64,000 bases of DNA from Staphylococcus condimenti (lineage in GTDB: Bacteria; Bacillota; Bacilli; Staphylococcales; Staphylococcaceae). Of the stretch, positions 18,931 to 27,427 are shown piece after piece. The number at the start of each line of letters is the position of its first letter. Position 1 is the stretch's first letter. The notes beneath the pieces were generated by a model. It made no database searches and had not been told where the DNA came from. It saw nothing but the letters and a program-made list of their open reading frames with translations. The DNA lies in contig NZ_CP015114.1 of the NCBI RefSeq assembly GCF_001618885.1, forward strand, positions 2,418,001-2,482,000. Direction: 5' to 3'. Made by a program: the position numbers and the translations under genes.

Positions 18931-19735
18931 CGAAAATTTAACTTTGTATATCGTGTCAGATTCTATCGGTGAAACTGCAATGCGGATGGCACATGCTACG
19001 TTGACGCAGTTTCCTGATTTAGAAGAACAAGCAGAAATTAAAAAATTTCCATTTATTAAAAGCGAAGAAGAATTTTTAACGATTTTGAATTTAGCGAAAC
19101 AACGTAATGCGGTAGTAGTAACAACGTTAGTCAGTCCGAAATTCAACCGCATTGGGCAAACATTTGCCCAAGAAGAAAATATTCCTTATGTGGATTATAT
19201 GTCTGGCTTATTAAGTATTATTGAAGACCGGACACATCATTCACCATTACGAGAAAGCGGTGCACTCAGAAAGTTAGATGAGCATTATTTCCAACGTATT
19301 GAAGCAATGGAATTTTCGGTTAAATATGATGATGGGAAAGTGTATGAAGGTATGGAAGATGCTGATGCAGTGATTGTAGGGGTATCACGTACTTCTAAAA
19401 CACCACTCAGCATGTACCTTGCTAATAAAGGATATAAAATAGCAAATATTCCATTAGTGCCTGAAGCACCTATCCCTGAGGATGTATTCAATAAAAAAAT
19501 GCTGGTATTCGGTTTAACAGCAAGTCCGAACTACATTATGAATATCCGGACAGAACGTATTCGTGTGTTGGGGATGAAAGGTTCAGCAAACTATAACAGT
19601 TTGCAGCGTATTAAAGAAGAACTCAGCTATGCAGAAGAGGTCTTTTCAAAATTTAATGCGACTGTTATCAACACAGAATACAAATCTATTGAAGAATCTG
19701 CATTCTACATTGAAAAATATTTAAATAGAAAATAA
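18917..19735 (+). CDS. PPDK regulatory protein (DUF299 kinase/pyrophosphorylase)
   Basis: A 272-residue bifunctional regulator. It inactivates pyruvate phosphate dikinase by ADP-dependent phosphorylation of the threonine next to the catalytic histidine, and reactivates it by phosphate-dependent removal. Family features are LYIVSDSIGETA at the N-terminus and the P-loop-like GVSRTSKTPLS. It starts with GTG at 18917 inside ppdK, so the two are translationally coupled, and the direct partnership is clear. B. subtilis YqfL is a homologue acting in the CcpN pathway; the enzyme pair here supports the PPDK role. Confidence 0.92.
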   Translation: METNNENLTLYIVSDSIGETAMRMAHATLTQFPDLEEQAEIKKFPFIKSEEEFLTILNLAKQRNAVVVTTLVSPKFNRIGQTFAQEENIPYVDYMSGLLSIIEDRTHHSPLRESGALRKLDEHYFQRIEAMEFSVKYDDGKVYEGMEDADAVIVGVSRTSKTPLSMYLANKGYKIANIPLVPEAPIPEDVFNKKMLVFGLTASPNYIMNIRTERIRVLGMKGSANYNSLQRIKEELSYAEEVFSKFNATVINTEYKSIEESAFYIEKYLNRK

Positions 19736-19832
19736 GTGAAAAGCTTATCCTTTTCATATATCAATTACTTTTTCTTTAAGAACCGCACATATAAAAATTA
19801 AATGAACTTCTCACATAAAAAATATATACATC

Positions 19833-19873
19833 AGACTGTGTTTGAGCACTCACACTCAAGCGCAGTCTTTTAA
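19833..19873 (+). terminator. Terminator of the ppdK operon
   Basis: AGACTGTGTTTGAG and CTCAAGCGCAGTCT form a stem with two internal mismatches, followed by TTTTAATTT. Confidence 0.75.
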
Positions 19874-19928
19874 TTTATCTAAATTCAGGGAAGAGATAAG
19901 CACTAAAAAATGTAAAGGAGATGTTGAT

Positions 19929-20936
19929 ATGGTTGAAAATCAACAAATTGTTTTAGCACAGTTTCCAGAAGGAATGCCAACCAAAGATGATTTTCGATAT
20001 GAAGATATTAAATTACAGCAACCTGCAGAGAATGAAGTTGCAGTCCAAACGATTTATCTATCTATGGATCCGTATTTAAGAAATGGTATGTGTAAACATG
20101 ACCCATATGTTACTTCTTTTAAATTAGATGAACCTATTGTAGGACGCATGGTCAGTAAAGTGACAGAATCCAGACATCCTGATTTTAAAGAGGGCGACTT
20201 TGTAGTAGGTGCAATGCCTTGGCGCTTATATAATACAGTGGATGGCAAAGAATTACAGAAAATTGAAGACCCTGCAGGACCTTTGTATCTTTATTTGAGT
20301 ACATTAGGATCTCCAGGACAAACAGCATATCACGGGTTATTATGTATCGGTAAGCCGAAAGCAGGCGAAACGGTAGTGGTGTCTGCAGCATCAGGTTCTG
20401 TGGGTTCTGTAGTAGGACAAATTGCGAAGATTAAAGGTGCTAAAGTGGTCGGTATTGCAGGCGGAGAAGAAAAGAATCGTTATTTAATCGATGAACTTGG
20501 ATTTGATGAAGCGGTAGATTATAAACGAGAGGATTATGCGGAAAAATTAGCTGAAGCCTTGCCTGACGGTGTAGATGTCTATTATGAAAATGTCGGCGGG
20601 GATGTCGCAAACGAAGTTTTTAAACATCTAAATACATTTGCGCGCATTCCAGTATGCGGTGCGATTTCGACGTATAATGCTGATGTGCCTGAATATGAAC
20701 CGGCTATCCAGCCTATCTTGATTAAACATCAAGCCTTAATGCAAGGATTCATTGTCAGACAGTTTGAAGATGATTTCCCACGTGCATCTAAAGAATTAGC
20801 CCAGTGGGTAAGAGAAGGAAAAATTAAATCTAAGACGTCTATTGCAGAAGGTTTTGATCAAGTACCAAAAGCATTTGAAAATCTGTTTACTGGCCAAAAT
20901 TTCGGCAAACAAGTTGTGCAAGTTGCTGAAGAATAA
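19929..20936 (+). CDS. NADP-dependent oxidoreductase, MDR superfamily (copy 1)
   Basis: A 335-residue zinc-free medium-chain reductase of the YfmJ/CurA/prostaglandin-reductase-like group, expected to reduce enones or similar electrophiles with NADPH. The start is ATG 19929 with AAAGGAG upstream; an earlier in-frame ATG at 19842 lies within the terminator hairpin and is rejected. The N-terminal YLSMDPYLRNGM motif, the nucleotide-binding VVVSAASGSVGSVVGQIAK and the YYENVGG motif are clear. A close paralogue begins 1.1 kb downstream and shares a 54-bp identical block. It has its own terminator. Confidence 0.9.
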   Translation: MVENQQIVLAQFPEGMPTKDDFRYEDIKLQQPAENEVAVQTIYLSMDPYLRNGMCKHDPYVTSFKLDEPIVGRMVSKVTESRHPDFKEGDFVVGAMPWRLYNTVDGKELQKIEDPAGPLYLYLSTLGSPGQTAYHGLLCIGKPKAGETVVVSAASGSVGSVVGQIAKIKGAKVVGIAGGEEKNRYLIDELGFDEAVDYKREDYAEKLAEALPDGVDVYYENVGGDVANEVFKHLNTFARIPVCGAISTYNADVPEYEPAIQPILIKHQALMQGFIVRQFEDDFPRASKELAQWVREGKIKSKTSIAEGFDQVPKAFENLFTGQNFGKQVVQVAEE

Positions 20937-20957
20937 AAATAAATGATGAACAAGAAG

Positions 20958-20988
20958 AAGCGGATGAGCTTTGGCTCATTCGTTTTTT
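20958..20988 (+). terminator. Terminator after oxidoreductase copy 1
   Basis: GCGGATGAGC and GCTCATTCGT pair around a TTTG loop and run into TTTTTT. Confidence 0.8.
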
Positions 20989-21079
20989 CTATACATACAA
21001 ATTGCGCAGTCTTCTTGAAACAACTATACTTAATTCAAATATCTCTAAATTGAAAAGAAAAGACAAAGGGGAATGAAGG

Positions 21080-21955
21080 ATGGATAAACAAGATCAACCT
21101 AGTAAAAAAACGACGCTTATCCTGATGATTGCAGCAATTATTCTTGGGATTTTAGGTATTGCTAAATATATGATGGATGGGAACCATCAAAGTAATCATG
21201 ACACGACAAACAAATCTATCGGAACGCCGACTTTATTGATGCACGGCTATGGCGGAAGTATAAAGTCAGAAAAGTACTTTGCGCATCAAATTGAAAAAGA
21301 AAAGATTACGAAAAAACCAATTGTAGCTGATGTTACGCCTAATGGTCATGTCACTTTAAAAGGAAAGATACCTGAAAATGAAAAGCATCCAGTTGTATTG
21401 GTTAATTTAAGGGACAATGAAAATGGAGATTATAAGCAAAATGCATTATGGATTAAAAATGTTTTAAATGCATTGCAGCAGAAGTATCAGTTTGATCAAT
21501 TCAATATGGTGACACATTCTATGAGTAATTTGTCGTTTTCATATTATATGCTTCAGTACAGCAATAACCCGGATTTGCCGACACTGCATAAAGAAGTAAA
21601 TATTGCGGGTACTTTCAATGGTATCATCGGCATTAATGATGAGCCGGGAAAAGTTGAGTTGAATGAAGATGGCAAACCGAACAGAATGACTGATGAGTTT
21701 GTTGATTTATTAAATCTCAGAAAAAATAAAACATACCCTAAAGTAGAAGTATTAAATATCTATGGAAATGTTGAAGATGGCACGAATAGTGATGAACGTG
21801 TAACGAATGCATCTTCAAAATCATTGCGGTATTTATTAGAAGGCAATACTAAAAGTTACAAAGAAGTAATGATTAAAGGAAAAGGCGGTCAACACAGTCA
21901 ATTGCATGAAAATCCTAAAGTTGCTCAGCAGCTGATTGATTTCTTATGGAAGTAA
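21080..21955 (+). CDS. Membrane-anchored alpha/beta hydrolase (DUF915-like)
   Basis: A 291-residue protein with one N-terminal hydrophobic helix (about residues 10-28), then an alpha/beta-hydrolase domain probably outside the cell. The oxyanion motif is LMHGYGGS, the nucleophile motif is MVTHSMSN (THSMS in place of GxSxG), and a late histidine occurs in GGQHSQLHENP. This matches the DUF915 cell-surface hydrolase group found in Firmicutes; its substrate is unknown. GGGGAATGAAGG precedes the ATG. It sits between the two oxidoreductase paralogues but is not obviously cotranscribed with the first. Confidence 0.82.
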   Translation: MDKQDQPSKKTTLILMIAAIILGILGIAKYMMDGNHQSNHDTTNKSIGTPTLLMHGYGGSIKSEKYFAHQIEKEKITKKPIVADVTPNGHVTLKGKIPENEKHPVVLVNLRDNENGDYKQNALWIKNVLNALQQKYQFDQFNMVTHSMSNLSFSYYMLQYSNNPDLPTLHKEVNIAGTFNGIIGINDEPGKVELNEDGKPNRMTDEFVDLLNLRKNKTYPKVEVLNIYGNVEDGTNSDERVTNASSKSLRYLLEGNTKSYKEVMIKGKGGQHSQLHENPKVAQQLIDFLWK

Positions 21956-22024
21956 AAGAATAAGATTAGTTTTTTCATAAAACGGCAATGTAAATAGTAT
22001 GTTAAATATGAACAAGGAGATGTA

Positions 22025-23044
22025 ATGATGGTACAAAATCAGCAAATCGTACTCGCAAAGTATCCAGACGGTATACCAAAAGATGATGATTTTCGATTTG
22101 AAGATGTTGAGGTACAAGAGCCAAAAGAGGGTGAAGTACTTGTAGAAATAGCATATATTTCTGTAGATCCTTATATGAGAAATCGAATGAAACCATCAAC
22201 AAATTCTTATATTGATGGATTTCAACTTGATGAACCGGTTGTCGGTTTAGGTGTTGGACAGGTCAAAACATCTAATGCCAGTGATTTTAACGAAGGCGAT
22301 ATTGTAACAGGAATGATGCCTTGGGCGACGTTGCCGACAGTTGATGCGAAAAATATTAGAAAAGTACCTGAATTAGATGTGCCGGCGTATTTATATTTAG
22401 GTGTTTTAGGAATGACAGGACAAACGGCTTATAATGGTTTGCTTGAAATCGGAAAACCTCAAGAAGGTGAAACGGTTGTTGTGTCAGCAGCTTCTGGTGC
22501 AGTCGGTGCAGTTGTTGGACAAGTTGCAAAAATCAAAGGTGCTAAAGTGGTCGGTATTGCAGGCGGAGAAGAAAAGAATCGTTATTTAGTTGAAGAATTA
22601 GGATTTGATCACGCGGTTGATTATAAACGTGATGATTATGCTGATAAATTAGCTGAAGCTGTGCCGGATGGTGTGGATGTTTATTTTGAAAATGTCGGCG
22701 GAACGGTAGCAAATGAAGTCTTCAAACACTTAAATACATTTGCACGAATTCCAGTTTGCGGTTCGATTTCTAAGTATAATGATAAAGAAGTATCTTATGA
22801 ACCAGCGATTCAACCGATTTTAATTAAAAATCAAGCTTTAATGCAAGGTTTCTTAGTAATGCAATTCGAGAAAAACTTTGAAAGTGCTGGAAAACAACTT
22901 GCACAATGGGTACAAGAAGGTAAAATTAAAACAAAAACATCTGTAGCAGATGGATTTGATCAAGTTCCTCATGCATTCAGAAATTTATTTACAGGTGAAA
23001 ACTTCGGTAAGCAAGTTATTAAAGTTTCAAATATTTTAGATTAA
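22025..23044 (+). CDS. NADP-dependent oxidoreductase, MDR superfamily (copy 2)
   Basis: Paralogue of the protein at 19929-20936. The start is one of two adjacent ATGs (22025 or 22028) behind AAGGAG, giving 338-339 residues. It repeats the family motifs YISVDPYMRNRM, VVVSAASGAVGAVVGQVAK and DVYFENVGG. Residues around the cofactor loop (GAKVVGIAGGEEKNRYL) are identical to copy 1, and the DNA is identical for 54 bp there. A third MDR-family gene starts 12 bp downstream and is probably cotranscribed. Confidence 0.9.
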   Translation: MMVQNQQIVLAKYPDGIPKDDDFRFEDVEVQEPKEGEVLVEIAYISVDPYMRNRMKPSTNSYIDGFQLDEPVVGLGVGQVKTSNASDFNEGDIVTGMMPWATLPTVDAKNIRKVPELDVPAYLYLGVLGMTGQTAYNGLLEIGKPQEGETVVVSAASGAVGAVVGQVAKIKGAKVVGIAGGEEKNRYLVEELGFDHAVDYKRDDYADKLAEAVPDGVDVYFENVGGTVANEVFKHLNTFARIPVCGSISKYNDKEVSYEPAIQPILIKNQALMQGFLVMQFEKNFESAGKQLAQWVQEGKIKTKTSVADGFDQVPHAFRNLFTGENFGKQVIKVSNILD

Positions 23045-23056
23045 TGAGGTGGTAGT

Positions 23057-24070
23057 GTGAAAGCAATCGGTGCAGATAAACCATTTTCCTTGTCAGAAGG
23101 AAATTTATTTTATGAATTTGAAAAAGACCAGCCTATTCCAAAAAAGAACGAATTGTTAATTAAAGTAAATGCTATCAGTGTCAATCCAGTAGACACAAAG
23201 ATTCGTCAATCACCTGTTAAAAATCCGCCCCGAATTTTAGGATTTGATGCGGTAGGTGAGGTTGTAGCAGCAGGTCCGGAAACGGAATTGTTCACAGTAG
23301 GTGATGAAGTGTTTTATTCAGGTTCGCCTAATTATGATGGTTCAAATGAGCAGTATCAAATTATGGATGAGCGTTATGTAGCACGCAAACCAGATAATTT
23401 AACGAATAATGAAGCGGTGAGTTTACCATTAACTGGCTTAACTGCTTATGAAACTTTATTTGATGTATTCGGTATTTCATCTAATCCTGATAATAACAGA
23501 GATAAAACATTATTAATTATTAATGGTGCTGGCGGTGTCGGCAGTATTGCGACACAAGTTGCTAAAGAATACGGTTTACGTGTCATCACAACGGCAGGAC
23601 GTAACGAGTCGAAAGAATGGTCAGAAATTATGGGAGCCGATTTGGTTCTGGATTATAAAGAAGATATGAAAGCTCAATTAAAACAACATGGTGTTGATCA
23701 AATTGATTATATCTTCTGTACTTTCAATACTGATTTATATTATGAAAAAATGATAGATCTGGTTAAACCAAGAGGTCATATTGCAACCATTGTAGCGTTT
23801 GAAGAAAAGCAAGATTTGAATCTCTTGAAAGATAAAAGCATTACATTTACGCACGAATTTATGTATACACGTGCATTATATGATGATGATGTGATTAAAT
23901 ATCATCGTTACTTGAATGATATTTCTAATAAAGCTGTAGGCGGCGCTTATCGACCAACAGTGACCAAAGTAATTGATGGTCTAACAGCTGATACGTTATA
24001 TGAAGCACATGAAAAATTAGAAAGCCACAGTATGATTGGTAAACTAGTTATTAATATGGAAGAAGATTAA
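23057..24070 (+). CDS. Zinc-type alcohol dehydrogenase-like / quinone reductase-like protein
   Basis: A 337-residue medium-chain reductase of the zinc-binding-alcohol-dehydrogenase-like group, more distant from its two neighbours. It has [15 protein letters not shown], the Rossmann motif [17 protein letters not shown] and the late [10 protein letters not shown] end. The cysteine ligands of zinc enzymes are not seen, so an NADPH:quinone or enoyl reductase role is more likely than alcohol oxidation. The start is GTG at 23057 after GAGGTGG. It is the second gene of a two-gene unit ended by a terminator. Confidence 0.85.
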   Translation: MKAIGADKPFSLSEGNLFYEFEKDQPIPKKNELLIKVNAISVNPVDTKIRQSPVKNPPRILGFDAVGEVVAAGPETELFTVGDEVFYSGSPNYDGSNEQYQIMDERYVARKPDNLTNNEAVSLPLTGLTAYETLFDVFGISSNPDNNRDKTLLIINGAGGVGSIATQVAKEYGLRVITTAGRNESKEWSEIMGADLVLDYKEDMKAQLKQHGVDQIDYIFCTFNTDLYYEKMIDLVKPRGHIATIVAFEEKQDLNLLKDKSITFTHEFMYTRALYDDDVIKYHRYLNDISNKAVGGAYRPTVTKVIDGLTADTLYEAHEKLESHSMIGKLVINMEED

Positions 24071-24077
24071 TCAGTTA

Positions 24078-24113
24078 GGCTCAACTCTTTATTTTGAGGG
24101 TTGAGCTTTTTTA
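24078..24113 (+). terminator. Terminator of the oxidoreductase pair
   Basis: GCTCAAC (24079-24085) and GTTGAGC (24100-24106) pair and are followed by six T residues. Confidence 0.8.
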
Positions 24114-24235
24114 TTTTAAAGTCAGATATATGCTACATTGTGTGGTGAAATGTTGAATCTATGTTTTAAAAGGTTCGATGACTTAAAAGAGGGTAATTAT
24201 AAGACATCAACTTAATAGGGGGAAGTTTTTTCGTT

Positions 24236-25780
24236 ATGAAACAGAAAAAAATGACGAAAGTATTTTGGTTTGCCTTAGCGATATGCACGATTTTTGTCGC
24301 TTTTGGTGCAATTTTTCCAAAACAGCTTGAAACGGGTACGCAACAAATTACAACATTTATTGCGAAAAATTTTACTTGGTATTATTTATTACTAGTGCTC
24401 GTTATTTTAATTGTATGTGTGTATCTTTTATTTTCTAGATATTCTAATATTACCTTAGGTGATGAGGGAGAAGATCCTGAGTTTTCTTTAAAATCATGGT
24501 TTGCGATGTTGTTCAGCGCAGGCATGGGGATCGGGTTAGTCTTTTGGACGACTGCAGAACCTATCAGCCATGCATTTACCAAAACGCCAATACATAAAGC
24601 GGGTACACAAGCTGCTATTGATGATGCCATGCAGTTTGCATTTTTCCATTGGGGTATTCATGCTTGGGCTGTTTACGGCATTGTGGCATTAGTTTTTGCA
24701 TATTTCAGTTTCCATAGAGGTTATCCGGGCTTAGTAAGTGCGACGTTAGTGCCGCTGCTTGGAGAGAAAAGAATGCGCGGACCGCTTGGCGGTATGATTG
24801 ATGTTCTTGCGATAATAGCGACGGTAACTGGTGTAGCTGCAACATTAGGGTTCGGCGCCTTGCAAATTAACGAAGGGTTGCACTTCTTATTTAAAGTGCC
24901 TTCTAATTTCGGTGTGCAAGTGATTATTGTAATTATTTCTACAGTTTTATTTACTTGGAGTGCTTGGTCAGGTATTGATAAAGGAATTAAAACATTAAGT
25001 AATATCAATATGATTTTAGCTTTTGTTGTTTTAATTGTATTATTCGCAGTAGGACCTACGCTTTATATTCTAGATATGTTTACTAACTCATTAGGTAATT
25101 ACATTGCTAATTTCTTTAAAATGAGTTTGCGTATTCCGCAAAACGGCGGAGAGAAGTTCCAGTGGATGCAGAACTGGACAATCTTCTATTGGGCTTGGTG
25201 GATTTCATGGGCGCCATTTGTAGGAATTTTTATTGCCCGTGTTTCGAGAGGACGTACGATTAAAGAATTTATTTTAGGCGTATTATTTGTGCCGGCATTA
25301 GTATGTTTCTTCTTCTTTGCGGTATTTGGCGCATCTGCTATTTATTTGCAAGAAAATCATATTGCTAATATCGCGAAAGAAGCAACTGAAACAGCAACCT
25401 TTGCGACACTGGAACATTATCCGCTTGGATTTATTTTAAGTTTAGTCACTTTAGTCGTGATTATGATTTTCTTTGTGACATCAGCTGACTCTGCAACGTA
25501 TGTGTTAGGTATGTTGAGTTCAAACGGCAGTATTAATCCAGCTTCTGTTGTAAAAGTGTCTTGGGGTGTCATTTTAGCATTATTTGCTTTAATTATGATT
25601 TATACTGGAGGCACACAAGCAATACAAAATCTATTAATCATTGCTGCGCTGCCGTTTTCGATTGTGATTATATTGATGATGTGGTCATTATTTAAAGCGC
25701 TCGCTGTAGAAAAACCGAGGTATCATAATTCGAAACAGACATATCGTGAAATTCTGTATAAGAAAAATCCAGAAAAATAA
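24236..25780 (+). CDS. opuD2: BCCT-family betaine/carnitine/choline transporter
   Basis: A 514-residue sodium-coupled osmoprotectant importer with about twelve membrane helices. The BCCT signatures are AGMGIGLVFWTTAEP near residue 98 and the tryptophan-rich box FYWAWWISWAPFVGIFIARVS near residue 325. The N-terminus is short and cytoplasmic, typical of Firmicute OpuD. The adjoining amaP-DUF2273-asp23 genes match the staphylococcal opuD2 neighbourhood, which is the reason for the symbol. Substrate preference (glycine betaine versus others) cannot be read. It has its own downstream terminator. Confidence 0.88.
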   Translation: MKQKKMTKVFWFALAICTIFVAFGAIFPKQLETGTQQITTFIAKNFTWYYLLLVLVILIVCVYLLFSRYSNITLGDEGEDPEFSLKSWFAMLFSAGMGIGLVFWTTAEPISHAFTKTPIHKAGTQAAIDDAMQFAFFHWGIHAWAVYGIVALVFAYFSFHRGYPGLVSATLVPLLGEKRMRGPLGGMIDVLAIIATVTGVAATLGFGALQINEGLHFLFKVPSNFGVQVIIVIISTVLFTWSAWSGIDKGIKTLSNINMILAFVVLIVLFAVGPTLYILDMFTNSLGNYIANFFKMSLRIPQNGGEKFQWMQNWTIFYWAWWISWAPFVGIFIARVSRGRTIKEFILGVLFVPALVCFFFFAVFGASAIYLQENHIANIAKEATETATFATLEHYPLGFILSLVTLVVIMIFFVTSADSATYVLGMLSSNGSINPASVVKVSWGVILALFALIMIYTGGTQAIQNLLIIAALPFSIVIILMMWSLFKALAVEKPRYHNSKQTYREILYKKNPEK

Positions 25781-25789
25781 TAAAGTTAA

Positions 25790-25821
25790 GGCATAAGTTC
25801 GTCAAGAGCTTATGCTTTTTC
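25790..25821 (+). terminator. Terminator of opuD2
   Basis: GCATAAG and CTTATGC pair around an 11-base loop and run into TTTTT. Confidence 0.8.
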
Positions 25822-25858
25822 GTTTATACATAAAAATTAAATAAATTTAACTTAATGA

Positions 25859-25884
25859 GTTTTCTAACATATTTACGAGGGTAG
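25859..25884 (+). promoter_or_regulatory. SigB-type promoter of the amaP-asp23 operon
   Basis: GTTTTC at 25859-25864 and GGGTAG at 25879-25884 are 14 bp apart, close to the staphylococcal SigB pattern (GTTTAA and GGGTAT). It lies 50 bp before the amaP start. asp23 is a well-known SigB marker gene in S. aureus, which supports the call. Confidence 0.65.
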
Positions 25885-25933
25885 TTTTAAAATATAAGAA
25901 AATTAAGTATTTGGAATGAGGAGGTGCTGCATT

Positions 25934-26482
25934 GTGAGAAGATTGAAGAATTTCATCTTAGGCTTGCTCATTGTCGTAGTAGTAGGCATGTTGGTCTTTA
26001 TGGTTGTTAAAGTGCCTCAAGTACCGCAGATTGCAACATATCGACAACAATTATTAACATTTGCTTGGTTCTTGCCGGTGCTCTTTGTGTTATCCGGGCT
26101 GCTCATACTACTCGGTTTGATTTTAGTATTTAGTTTATTTGCGCCAACCCATCGCAAACCAGGGCTTTATAAAATTTATAAAGACGGACATATCTATATT
26201 TCCAGAAAATCAATAGATAAAGTTGTGTATGATACGTTAGCGCAATATGAACAGTTAATGCAACCGAACGTAGTAACAAAATGCTACAGTAAAAAGAAAA
26301 AATCCTACATAGACATTAAAGCGGATTTCTTCTTGCCTGACGATACGCATGCCAAAACGTTGACCGAAAGTGTACGAAAAGATATTAAACAGAAAGTTGA
26401 ATATTTTTCTGAGGTACCGATTCGCAAACTGGAAGTCAATGTGAAAGATCAAAAAAGCCCATCAAGTCCAAGAGTACTATAA
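25934..26482 (+). CDS. amaP: Alkaline shock response membrane anchor protein AmaP
   Basis: Membrane anchor that tethers Asp23 at the cell envelope. The start chosen is GTG 25934, since GAGGAGG lies just upstream; the in-frame ATG at 25916 overlaps that ribosome binding site. The 182 residues include two hydrophobic helices (about residues 6-25 and 40-65) and then a soluble Asp23-like domain with HIYISRKSIDKVVYDT and CYSKKKKSYIDIKADFFLP. It is first in a three-gene operon with a DUF2273 protein and asp23. Confidence 0.9.
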   Translation: MRRLKNFILGLLIVVVVGMLVFMVVKVPQVPQIATYRQQLLTFAWFLPVLFVLSGLLILLGLILVFSLFAPTHRKPGLYKIYKDGHIYISRKSIDKVVYDTLAQYEQLMQPNVVTKCYSKKKKSYIDIKADFFLPDDTHAKTLTESVRKDIKQKVEYFSEVPIRKLEVNVKDQKSPSSPRVL

Positions 26483-26493
26483 GGAGGGATATC

Positions 26494-26730
26494 ATGGCGA
26501 ATAACAATCAAAAGCCAAATGATTCAACACAGCATGTCATTAATTTTATAAAAAGTTATGCTGGAAGAATTATTGGATTTTTAGTGTTTCTGATTATTGC
26601 GATTTTATTTTTAACACTCGGTTTTTGGAAGACGGTACTCATTGTGGTGCTATGTTTAATCGGCATAGGTATCGGGTACATTAAAGACCGTAGACAAGAA
26701 TTTTTAAATTTCTTAAATCGGTGGAGTTAA
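26494..26730 (+). CDS. DUF2273 small membrane protein
   Basis: A 78-residue protein with two adjacent membrane helices (about residues 25-45 and 48-62) and a short basic tail, DRRQEFLNFLNRWS. This is the standard DUF2273 partner gene between amaP and asp23. It starts 11 bp after amaP with AAGGAGG. In S. aureus the set is SigB-dependent. Its own role is not established; it presumably supports the Asp23 membrane complex. Confidence 0.88.
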   Translation: MANNNQKPNDSTQHVINFIKSYAGRIIGFLVFLIIAILFLTLGFWKTVLIVVLCLIGIGIGYIKDRRQEFLNFLNRWS

Positions 26731-26793
26731 ACTCTTTTATAAAATGCAAGCAAGCTGCGAGAAAAATTTTAAAAGAAAAGAGGAATAAAAATT

Positions 26794-27291
26794 ATGGCTG
26801 TAGATAATACAAAAGCAAAACAAGCTTATGATCAAGAAACTGGTGTAGATGCGATTGAACAAGAAAAAAATCAAGAAAATTCAAAACCTAAATTCCATAA
26901 TAAATTAACTTTCTCAGATGAAGTTATTGAAAAAATTGCTGGGATTGCAGCACGTGAAGTACAAGGTATTCTGTCATTAAAAGGTAACCTTGTAGATAGC
27001 CTAAGCAATCAATTTTCAAGTACTGAAAATGTGACACAAGGTGTGTCGGTTGAAGTTGGAGAAAAACAAACTGCTGTAGATTTAAAAGTAGTTTTAGAAT
27101 ATGGTGAGTCAGCTCCGAAAATTTTCCAAAAAGTAACTGACTTAATTAAAGAACAAGTCAAACATATGACTGGTTTACAAGTTGTTGAAGTGAATATGCG
27201 TGTTGATGATGTATTAACACGTAAAGAATTTGAATTAAAACAAAAAAATAATCAACAACAGCAACAAAACCAAAATAAAGGATTAGAATAA
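26794..27291 (+). CDS. asp23: Alkaline shock protein 23
   Basis: Abundant SigB-controlled envelope-associated protein, anchored by AmaP and linked to cell wall stress homeostasis. The 165-residue product has a charged N-terminus, the core [23 protein letters not shown] region, [18 protein letters not shown] and VNMRVDDVL, then a Gln/Asn-rich tail ([15 protein letters not shown]). RBS AAGAGGA. It ends the operon with a strong terminator. Confidence 0.95.
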   Translation: MAVDNTKAKQAYDQETGVDAIEQEKNQENSKPKFHNKLTFSDEVIEKIAGIAAREVQGILSLKGNLVDSLSNQFSSTENVTQGVSVEVGEKQTAVDLKVVLEYGESAPKIFQKVTDLIKEQVKHMTGLQVVEVNMRVDDVLTRKEFELKQKNNQQQQQNQNKGLE

Positions 27292-27307
27292 TCCATAATA
27301 TTTTATT

Positions 27308-27343
27308 AAGTGATGAGCATAGTGCATGTTCATCACTTTTTTT
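27308..27343 (+). terminator. Terminator of the asp23 operon
   Basis: AAGTGATGA and TCATCACTT pair around a 14-base loop and are followed by a run of T residues. Confidence 0.88.
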
Positions 27344-27355
27344 AGACATAGAAAT

Positions 27356-27405
27356 ACCCTATAAAGCCTTTACCTTTTAGCAATTGCTTTATAGGGTTAT
27401 TTTTA
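27356..27405. terminator. Probable bidirectional terminator before sfaD end
   Basis: ACCCTATAAAGC (27356-27367) pairs perfectly with GCTTTATAGGGT (27386-27397), followed by TATTTTTATTT. It lies between the converging asp23 and sfaD genes and can terminate sfaD. Confidence 0.75.
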
Positions 27406-27427
27406 TTTGTAGGCGTCTTTAATGCTG

